A stretch of 7,015 bases of DNA from assembly GCA_026416655.1 (NCBI GenBank), contig JAOAES010000198.1:1-7015 (forward strand), written 5' to 3'. Source of the stretch: Fimbriimonadales bacterium (GTDB lineage: Bacteria; Armatimonadota; Fimbriimonadia; Fimbriimonadales; GBS-DC). Below the pieces are notes generated by a model that saw only the letters and a program-made list of their open reading frames with translations, did not search any database and had not been told where the DNA came from. A program made the position numbers and the translations under genes. Positions within the stretch are counted from its first letter, which is position 1. Each line of letters begins with the position of its first letter. Below are positions 1-5,413 of this stretch, piece by piece.

Positions 1-135
1 CTGGTGTATCGGCAAGACGAGCGCAGCCGCTGGAACCTGCGCATCGATAACCTGTTCAACGTGCGCACGGAGATGGCACGCTCAGTGCCGGGCGGCAGGC
101 GAGCAATCTGGTTCAGTTATCAACGGGATTGGTAA
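1..135 (+). CDS. TonB-dependent outer-membrane receptor, C-terminal end (partial)
   Basis: The last 44 codons of a gene that begins upstream, ending in TAA at 133-135. The visible peptide alternates polar and hydrophobic residues like outer-membrane beta-strands. It contains WNLRIDNLFN, a pattern typical of the penultimate strands of TonB-dependent receptors (a W.L.I.NLFN-type motif), then PGGRRAIWFSYQRDW, which resembles the usual last strand with an aromatic C-terminal residue (Trp here, more often Phe). Such receptors import siderophores, cobalamin, carbohydrates or other large solutes across the outer membrane using TonB energy. The substrate cannot be told because the plug and most of the barrel lie outside the window. 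The next gene starts 6 nt later, in the same reading frame after the stop, which suggests one operon. The family call rests only on this C-terminal signature. Confidence 0.72.
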   Translation: MVYRQDERSRWNLRIDNLFNVRTEMARSVPGGRRAIWFSYQRDW

Positions 136-141
136 ACAACC

Positions 142-1101
142 GTGTGGCGAGCGAGCGTCGTTCTTGGGTGTTGGGGAGTTGCTTGCGCGCTGCTGGCGCA
201 GGAGGTAGATGTCGCCATCCTGCAGAGCCGGGAGGGCGGCTTCTACACCGATGCTGTGCAGCGGATCCATCAGGAGCTGGAGAAGCAAGGCGTCAGCGTG
301 CAGACGCTCATCTTCGCGCTCAAGGGCGACCGCTCGGATCAAGATTTGCCGCGCCGTATTCTGGAACGCAAGCCCTCCGTAATCCTTGCTGTTGGGACAG
401 ACGCCGCGCTCCTGCTGAAGGCGCATTATGCGAAGGTTCCTCCCGCTCAGCAGGTCCCCGTCGTGTTCACGATGGTGGTCGATCCCATCGGTCAGGGGCT
501 GATTCAGGATGTGGAGCGCAGCGGGGCTCGATTCGCGGGCGTCGCGCTCGCGGTGCGTCCCCAGCGCCAGTTCCGCGTGCTGCAAGATATAACACCCGAC
601 ATCAAGCGCGTTGGCGTGCTGTATAACCCGAAAGACCCTGTGTCGCAGCGCATCCTCGCGCAGGCACGGGAAGACGCGGCGCGACTGAACCTCACGCTGC
701 AGGAAGCTCCGCTGGAGCAGTCCCCGCAGATTGAGAACGCCCTGCAGTCGCTCGCAGGCAAGGTAGACGCGCTCTGGCTCATTCCCGACCCCGTGTGCGC
801 TGCGCCAGAACCCTCGCAGCAGTTAATCGACTTCGCGCAGAAGAACCGCCTCCCGGTGCTGGCGTTCTCCGATTCGTTTGTACGGCGGGGCGCGCTCGCG
901 GCGGCAGGCGTCGACTTGGCGGAGCAGGGCACGCTCGCGGCAGAGCAGGTGATTCGCATTCTCAATGGCGAAAAGCCTGAAGACCTGCCCCTGCTGACCC
1001 CGCGCCGCGCCCTGACGTACTATAACCTCAAGACGGCGCGCGCACTGGGGATTACGATTCCCGACATGCTCTTGAATCTGGCGGAAAAGGTGTACGAATG
1101 A
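142..1101 (+). CDS. Periplasmic substrate-binding protein, ABC_sub_bind family
   Basis: A 319-aa protein with a GTG start. The upstream gene's stop (133-135) is in the same frame, so no start further upstream is possible beyond two codons. Only a weak GGGATTGG-like sequence precedes the start, so translation may be coupled to the receptor gene. Residues 1-20 form a short signal peptide with hydrophobic core and a likely signal peptidase I site after ALLA. The body follows the two-lobed ABC_sub_bind (PF04392-like) pattern: VGTDAALLLK near 75, PVVFTMVVDPIGQGLI near 106, RVGVLYNPKDP near 146, LWLIPDP near 191, LPVLAFSDSFVRRGALAAAGVD near 217 and YYNLKTARALGITIP near 273. Known relatives bind amino acids or other small solutes in the periplasm. 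No permease or ATPase gene is visible, and the gene overlaps a sensor kinase by 4 nt (ATGA). I infer a sensing role as a ligand-presenting partner, but an import role with a remote transporter is not excluded. Confidence 0.88.
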   Translation: MWRASVVLGCWGVACALLAQEVDVAILQSREGGFYTDAVQRIHQELEKQGVSVQTLIFALKGDRSDQDLPRRILERKPSVILAVGTDAALLLKAHYAKVPPAQQVPVVFTMVVDPIGQGLIQDVERSGARFAGVALAVRPQRQFRVLQDITPDIKRVGVLYNPKDPVSQRILAQAREDAARLNLTLQEAPLEQSPQIENALQSLAGKVDALWLIPDPVCAAPEPSQQLIDFAQKNRLPVLAFSDSFVRRGALAAAGVDLAEQGTLAAEQVIRILNGEKPEDLPLLTPRRALTYYNLKTARALGITIPDMLLNLAEKVYE

Positions 1102-3620
1102 GTCGTCTGGGCTTACGCGAACGGCTGTTGTTGTTTTACGCACTGATGGCGCTCGTGCCCGTGCTGGCAGCGGGCGCACTGCTCTATAACTACTTGAATA
1201 GTCAGGTCTCCAGCTCGGCGACGCAGTTTCAGGTTGGGGTGCGCCAGGAGCTGCGTAACTTTCAGCACAGCGTGCGGGAAGGGGTCGCTGCAGTGTTGCA
1301 GGAATCCCAGCAACAGGTGCGCCAACGCCTCAACCACCAGTTAGAGGCGCATCGCGACAAGACGCTCCAGCGGCAGAACACTCTCCTGCGCGACACTGTT
1401 CGAGATTTGCAGATTGCCACGCGCAACGCGCTCCAGCAAACCGAGCGCGACACCACGCAGAACCTGAACCAGACTCTGAGCCGCTTAGAGCAGCAGATGC
1501 AGCAGGCGCAGGTACGCTCGCTGGCGACTCTGCAGGCGACGACGGAACAGGCGACGCGCAACGCGCTGCAAGAACTGATTGTGCAGCACCTGACGCAAAT
1601 CTCGGCGCAGCTTTCGCGTCAGGTGGAGGGGCTGATGCGCAACTACACGGCGCAGCTGACCCTGATTGCGCAACAGCCCGCCATCCAGAACGCTCACACT
1701 CAGGAGAGCCGCTGGATTCTGCAGTCGCTGCAGGATCGCGAGCCGGCGTATCAGGCGTTGACGCTGCTCGACGCGCAGGGCAACCCGCTGGTGGAAATCG
1801 GCGATTCGCTGGACGACCCCGCGTTGACATGGTCAGACCGACGGTTGCTTTGGGAAAAACTCACGAGCGCGCAGGAGACCACGGTGGGCGAGGCGCGCCT
1901 GTATCGCGTCGAGGGACGCTTGCAACCTCTCATCCCTGTCATGACCCCCGTACGCCTGATGGGGAAAGAGTTTCGCGGGGCGATTTTCGCGCTCATCAGC
2001 TTGGAGGAGGCGAGCGCGCTGACACGCAGTTTTCGCTTAGGCGAACGCGGTGATGTCGCCCTGATTCAGCGTGATGGCTTGATTCTGGCGCACCCCGACC
2101 TGAAGCGTGTGGGGCAGAAGGAGATGCGCTTTCCCGAATCGCTGTACACAGTCGCCAGCGCGCACAGCCAACTGATGCATCTGCCCGAAGGCGAGCTGCT
2201 CGTCGCCGCCGCGCCAATCCGGAGCCTGCGCGCAGTGATGGTCATTACACAGCCTTCTGACGAGGCATTCCAGCTGGTCGCCGCGCTGCAGCAGTCGCTT
2301 CAGCAGAGCTTTCAGCAGCAGCGCGCCCAAACCAACGAAGCCCTGCGCCAGACCCGCGCCGCGGCGCAAACCCGGTTCACCCAGCTCGCGAACCACCAGC
2401 AGCAGGCGACCCGCGCCCAGATTAAGCAGGCGGGACAGCGCGCCGTCGCCCGCACCACGCAGACCCTGACGCAACTGGCGCAGGCGCAGCAGCGAAGCCT
2501 CTCCGCTATGCTGGAAGAATCCAGCCGCGCAACCCAGCAGCAGCTGGAGCAGGGACTCTCCTTGCGCCTCAACGAGGTCTTCCTTAAAGCAAACTTGCGC
2601 TTGGCAGAAATCGCGGGCGAGCTGCGCGCCAGTATCAACGAGCGCGTGCGCGAATCGTTCGTGACGGTGATGCTGGGTGTGCTGGCGTTCCTGCTGGTGG
2701 GCGCGGTGTTTCTCCATCGGACGCTGGTGCGCCCTCTGCGCATCCTCGTCAAAGCCACGCACGACATCGCGGCGGGCGATCTAACGCGGCGCGTGGAACT
2801 GCCCAATCGCGGCTGCCCTGATTTAGACGACCTCGCCGATTCGTTCAATCACATGGTGGACGCCGTGCAGAAGGCGGAGGCGCAGCTCATCCAGTCCAGC
2901 AAGCTCGCCTCGCTCGGCACGCTCGCCTCCGGCGTGGCGCACGAGCTGAACCAGCCGCTGGCAATCATTCGCGCCATCGCGCAGCAGAATCTCGACGCAC
3001 TGGCGCAGTCCGAGTCGCTCACACCTTCCCAGATGGAAGCCCTGAAGGAAGATTTGCAAATCGTCCACCGGCAGACCGTGCGCATGAGCCAGATAATCCA
3101 GCACCTGCGCGCCTTCTCGCGCAAGCCGCGTGAGGAGTTCGAACCGGTGAACTTGAACGAGGTCGCCCAGAATGCCCTGATTCTGCTGCGGGAACAGCTA
3201 CGCCAGCGCGGGATTACGCTTATCGAAAACTATGCCTCCGACCTGCCGTCCGTGCTGGGCGAGGCAAACTCGCTGGAGCAAATCGTGATTAACCTGCTCA
3301 CCAACGCCCGCGACGCGCTCGAAGGGCGTGAGGACGGGCAAATCACGATTGAGACGGGGCTGCATGACGACGGCAAGCAGGTCTACGCCGCGCTGCGCGT
3401 GCGCGATAACGGACCCGGCGTACCGCCCGACATTCGCCAGCAAATCTTCGACCCCTTCTTCACCACCAAAGACCCCAACAAAGGCACGGGGCTGGGGCTT
3501 TCTATCTCGCTGGAAATTGCACAAAAACATGGCGGGAGATTGACGCTGGGTGAGACCGAGCAAGGGGCGGAGTTTGTGTTATGTATCCCTGTTGCGGAGT
3601 CACGAAAACTGGCAGCGTGA
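1098..3620 (+). CDS. Stalked Cache-domain sensor histidine kinase (HPK4/DctB-like)
   Basis: An 840-aa membrane sensor kinase. The ATG lies within the upstream stop (ATGA) and AAAGG sits 7 nt before it, so translation is probably coupled. TM1 spans about residues 10-31. Residues 22-193 contain no proline and are Gln-rich, predicted as a long helix or coiled coil. Residues 195-385 are a Cache-like sensor region (LTLLDAQGNPLVEIG; then GERGDVALIQRDGLILAHPD). Residues 387-545 are again proline-free and contain the second stalk, with 27 Gln in residues 391-490. TM2 is about 521-540, followed by HAMP 541-593. The kinase core is complete: H-box GVAHELNQPLAIIRA with phosphoacceptor His615, N-box NLLTNARDA (Asn732/Asn736), G1 DNGPGVP at 770-776, F-box FDPFFTTK at 784-791 and G2 GTGLGLS at 796-802. 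The AHELNQPL form resembles DctB-type HPK4 kinases, which often pair with NtrC-like regulators. No receiver domain is fused and no regulator gene follows. The ligand is unknown. Confidence 0.93.
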   Translation: MSRLGLRERLLLFYALMALVPVLAAGALLYNYLNSQVSSSATQFQVGVRQELRNFQHSVREGVAAVLQESQQQVRQRLNHQLEAHRDKTLQRQNTLLRDTVRDLQIATRNALQQTERDTTQNLNQTLSRLEQQMQQAQVRSLATLQATTEQATRNALQELIVQHLTQISAQLSRQVEGLMRNYTAQLTLIAQQPAIQNAHTQESRWILQSLQDREPAYQALTLLDAQGNPLVEIGDSLDDPALTWSDRRLLWEKLTSAQETTVGEARLYRVEGRLQPLIPVMTPVRLMGKEFRGAIFALISLEEASALTRSFRLGERGDVALIQRDGLILAHPDLKRVGQKEMRFPESLYTVASAHSQLMHLPEGELLVAAAPIRSLRAVMVITQPSDEAFQLVAALQQSLQQSFQQQRAQTNEALRQTRAAAQTRFTQLANHQQQATRAQIKQAGQRAVARTTQTLTQLAQAQQRSLSAMLEESSRATQQQLEQGLSLRLNEVFLKANLRLAEIAGELRASINERVRESFVTVMLGVLAFLLVGAVFLHRTLVRPLRILVKATHDIAAGDLTRRVELPNRGCPDLDDLADSFNHMVDAVQKAEAQLIQSSKLASLGTLASGVAHELNQPLAIIRAIAQQNLDALAQSESLTPSQMEALKEDLQIVHRQTVRMSQIIQHLRAFSRKPREEFEPVNLNEVAQNALILLREQLRQRGITLIENYASDLPSVLGEANSLEQIVINLLTNARDALEGREDGQITIETGLHDDGKQVYAALRVRDNGPGVPPDIRQQIFDPFFTTKDPNKGTGLGLSISLEIAQKHGGRLTLGETEQGAEFVLCIPVAESRKLAA

Positions 3621-3667
3621 GGAGCGCAGCCGTGCCGTCGGCGTTCCCGCATGGCAGGAAAGGGGTT

Positions 3668-3702
3668 GGAGGTGAAAGTTAATGGGGTCGCCGCCCCCCT
3701 AA
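3668..3702 (+). promoter_or_regulatory. Perfect Shine-Dalgarno plus 6-codon ORF MGSPPP (candidate leader peptide or frameshift start)
   Basis: GGAGGTGA at 3668-3675 is fully complementary to the usual 3' end of bacterial 16S rRNA. Six nucleotides later an ATG (3682-3684) opens the reading frame ATG GGG TCG CCG CCC CCC TAA, giving Met-Gly-Ser-Pro-Pro-Pro-stop at 3700-3702. Three prolines directly before a stop is a known kind of ribosome-stalling context. The stop is 28 nt before the mutase ATG at 3731. A +1 shift at CCC-U would read on as Asn-Trp-Tyr-Asn-Met-Ser into the mutase frame. The pieces are directly visible, but any function is inference. Coincidence or a homopolymer sequencing error in the C6 run remain possible. 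Note that GGAGGTGA would not be on a transcript starting from the -10 box at 3707-3712. Confidence 0.35.
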
Positions 3703-3704
3703 CT
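3677..3704. repeat. 28-bp interrupted dyad just upstream of the mutase -10 box
   Basis: The sequence reads AGTTA-N2-GGGG-N6-CCCC-N2-TAACT, symmetric about 3690/3691, with nine of eleven arm positions complementary. It ends two bases before the TATAAT hexamer and covers the place where a -35 box would lie. No canonical -35 is visible there. It could be an operator for a dimeric regulator or an RNA stem closing over the tiny MGSPPP frame. It is a poor intrinsic terminator because no T-run follows. Confidence 0.4.
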
Positions 3705-3712
3705 GGTATAAT
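3704..3712 (+). promoter_or_regulatory. Extended -10 promoter element before the mutase gene
   Basis: TGGTATAAT contains a perfect TATAAT hexamer at 3707-3712 with a TGN extension. No TTGACA-like -35 is found about 17 nt upstream, consistent with extended -10 promoters. Normal spacing would place the transcription start close to 3719, right at the GGAGG ribosome-binding site, giving a leader of only about 12 nt. The same arrangement occurs before nuoF. Confidence 0.55.
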
Positions 3713-3718
3713 ATGAGT

Positions 3719-3723
3719 GGAGG
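3719..3723 (+). promoter_or_regulatory. Ribosome-binding site that decides the mutase start
   Basis: GGAGG lies 7 nt before the ATG at 3731. The in-frame ATG at 3713 overlaps the final part of the -10 region and has no such site at proper spacing, so 3731 is preferred. The surrounding nine bases, GGAGGCGCA, recur exactly in front of nuoF. Confidence 0.7.
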
Positions 3724-3730
3724 CGCAACG

Positions 3731-5344
3731 ATGAGCCAACACACTATCACGGAACGTAAGCATCGGTTCGAATCGCTCTCTGGTATCGAAATCAAGCGTT
3801 TCTACACGCCACAGGATATCGCGCATCTGGACTATCAGCATGATTTGGGCAACCCTGGCGAGTATCCCTTCACGCGCGGGCTATACGAAACGGGCTACCG
3901 CACGAAGCTGTGGACGGTGCGCCAGTTTTCAGGTTTCGCGACGCCCGAAGAGACGAATCAGCGGTACAAGTATCTGATAGAGCAAGGACAGACAGGGCTT
4001 TCGGTGGCGTTCGACCTGCCGACGCTGATGGGCGTTGACCCTGACGATCCCGAAGCCGAAGGCGAGGTCGGCAAGTGTGGTGTGAGCGTCGCCTCGCTGG
4101 AAGATATGGAAATCCTGTTCGATGGCATCGATTTGGCGAACATCACGACCTCGATGACCATCAACGCCCCGGCGATTATGATTTGGGGCATGTACCTCGC
4201 CGTCGCCGAGAAGCGCGGCATCCCGCTGGAGAAACTCTCAGGCACCATCCAGAACGACATCTTGAAGGAGTTCATCGCACAGAAGGAGTGGGTCTATCCG
4301 CCTGAACCTCACATGAAGCTCGTCGTGGACACCATCGAGTTCGCGACGCACTACGTACCGAAGTGGCATCCGGTGAGCGTAAGCGGCTACCATATCCGTG
4401 AGGCAGGCTCCACCGCCGTTCAGGAACTCGCGTTCACCCTCGCCGACGGGCTGGAGTACGTGCGCTGGTGTCTGGACAGGGGACTGGACATCGACGACTT
4501 CGCACCCAAGTTCTCCTTCTTCTTCAACGCGCATATCGATTTCTTTGAAGAGATTGGTAAGTACCGTGCGGCGCGGCGCATCTGGGCGCGGGAGATGCGC
4601 GAGACCTTCGGCGCAAAGAATCCGCGCTCGTGGTGGATGCGCTTCCATACGCAGACGGCGGGCGTCTCACTCACGATGCAGCAACCGTATGTGAACCTGA
4701 TACGCTCGACGATTGAGGCGTTGGCGGCGGTGCTGGGCGGCACGCAGTCGCTTCATGTGAACTCGTTCGACGAGGCGTGGGCGCTGCCCACAGAAGAAGC
4801 CGTGCTCCTCTCGCTCCGCACGCAACAGGTCATCGCCCACGAGACGGGCGTGACGAACACGGTGGACCCGCTGGGAGGCGCGTACTTCGTGGAATGGATG
4901 ACCGACAAGATGGAGGAGGGGGCGCGCGAATACTTCCGCCGTATCGAAGAGGAGGGTGGCGTCATTCCCGCGATTAAGAGCGGCTTCTTCCAGCAGGAGA
5001 TTGCCGACGCCGCCTATCGGTTCCAGCAGCGCGTGGAAGAACGCGAGTTCGTCTGGGTCGGCGTGAACGAATATCAGATGGCGGAGGAGCCGATCCCCTT
5101 CCGCATCCTGAAGATCGAACATGAGGCGCATGAGAAGCAGGTGAAACGCCTCGCCGATTTGCGCCGCCGCCGCGACAATCGAGCCGTCGTGCAGGCGCTC
5201 CGCGACCTCGTCGCCGCCGCACGACGCGAGGAAAACCTGATGGTTCCCATCCTAAATGCCATCAAAGCCTACGCAACGCTCGGTGAGATGGTAAACGCCC
5301 TCAAAGAGGTGTACGGAACCTACACGGAAGGCGCCACAATTTAG
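3731..5344 (+). CDS. B12-dependent acyl-CoA mutase, large (catalytic) subunit, isobutyryl-CoA mutase-like
   Basis: 537 aa from ATG 3731 (543 aa if ATG 3713 is used). It matches the TIM-barrel catalytic subunit of the methylmalonyl-CoA mutase family: EYPFTRGLYETGYR, GLSVAFDLPTLMG, GTIQNDILKEFIAQKEW, SGYHIREAGSTAVQELAFTLADG, APKFSFFFNAHIDFFEEI, RFHTQTAGVSLTMQQPY, LGGTQSLHVNSFDEAWALPT and VDPLGGAYFVEW, in family order. The family rearranges acyl-CoA carbon skeletons by radical chemistry with adenosylcobalamin. The protein ends where the catalytic part ends, with no cobalamin-binding domain (no DxHxxG), so a separate small subunit must supply B12. Two substrate-determining positions are informative. 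RQF (Phe66) and IAQK (Gln184) match the Phe/Gln pair of isobutyryl-CoA mutase. Methylmalonyl-CoA mutases have Tyr and Arg there. I therefore infer a monocarboxylic acyl-CoA substrate, although automatic annotation will probably say methylmalonyl-CoA mutase. No small subunit or G-protein chaperone gene is in the window. Confidence 0.93.
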   Translation: MSQHTITERKHRFESLSGIEIKRFYTPQDIAHLDYQHDLGNPGEYPFTRGLYETGYRTKLWTVRQFSGFATPEETNQRYKYLIEQGQTGLSVAFDLPTLMGVDPDDPEAEGEVGKCGVSVASLEDMEILFDGIDLANITTSMTINAPAIMIWGMYLAVAEKRGIPLEKLSGTIQNDILKEFIAQKEWVYPPEPHMKLVVDTIEFATHYVPKWHPVSVSGYHIREAGSTAVQELAFTLADGLEYVRWCLDRGLDIDDFAPKFSFFFNAHIDFFEEIGKYRAARRIWAREMRETFGAKNPRSWWMRFHTQTAGVSLTMQQPYVNLIRSTIEALAAVLGGTQSLHVNSFDEAWALPTEEAVLLSLRTQQVIAHETGVTNTVDPLGGAYFVEWMTDKMEEGAREYFRRIEEEGGVIPAIKSGFFQQEIADAAYRFQQRVEEREFVWVGVNEYQMAEEPIPFRILKIEHEAHEKQVKRLADLRRRRDNRAVVQALRDLVAAARREENLMVPILNAIKAYATLGEMVNALKEVYGTYTEGATI

Positions 5345-5382
5345 CGACCTCAGCGGTCAGAGCGCCGGATAGGAAGGACGCC

Positions 5383-5404
5383 CCGCGAGGTATACTTCTC
5401 GCGG
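5383..5404. repeat. Perfect 7-bp inverted repeat enclosing the nuoF -10-like box
   Basis: CCGCGAG (5383-5389) and CTCGCGG (5398-5404) are perfect inverted copies, extendable by a G-U pair in RNA. The apical six bases are exactly TATACT (5391-5396). As DNA it is an operator-like palindrome centred on the promoter hexamer. As RNA made by read-through from the mutase gene, it would form a stem that includes the first two bases of the GGAGG ribosome-binding site of nuoF. Confidence 0.5.
5389..5396 (+). promoter_or_regulatory. Likely -10 element before nuoF
   Basis: GGTATACT differs at one position from the GGTATAAT before the mutase gene and sits exactly 6 nt before the same GGAGGCGCA sequence. 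No clear -35 box is visible. The parallel with the mutase promoter is the main support. Confidence 0.42.
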
Positions 5405-5407
5405 AGG
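5403..5407 (+). promoter_or_regulatory. Ribosome-binding site of nuoF
   Basis: GGAGG is 6 nt before the ATG at 5414 and supports that start. It is part of the nine-base block GGAGGCGCA shared with the mutase gene, and its first two bases belong to the inverted repeat at 5383-5404. Confidence 0.7.
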
Positions 5408-5413
5408 CGCACT

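Noticed and set aside
129..626. A 165-codon + strand frame overlapping the binding-protein gene
   Set aside because: It is an out-of-frame, Arg/Ala/Gly-rich reading of a gene with clear family motifs in the other frame.
2037..2762. A 241-codon open frame on the minus strand inside the kinase gene
   Set aside because: It is the antisense of the Gln-rich stalk and TM2 region. Its leucine-rich composition follows from CAG/CTG-type codons, and the + strand gene is certain.
3621..3667. Intrinsic terminator after the kinase gene
   Set aside because: Only tiny GC pairs such as GCCG-T-CGGC are present and there is no downstream T-run.
3651..3716. A 21-codon ORF (ATG 3651, TGA 3714-3716) in the kinase frame, its stop overlapping the ATG at 3713 as ATGA
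   Set aside because: No ribosome-binding site precedes ATG 3651 and the peptide matches nothing I recognise. The GGAGG before 3731 explains mutase initiation better. It stays a possible alternative to the MGSPPP frame.
3713..3730. Mutase start at ATG 3713, adding six residues
   Set aside because: This ATG directly follows the TATAAT hexamer and lacks a well-spaced Shine-Dalgarno, while ATG 3731 has GGAGG at 7 nt.
5346..5358. GACC-TCAGC-GGTC hairpin just after the mutase stop as a terminator
   Set aside because: The stem is only 4 bp and is not followed by a T-run.
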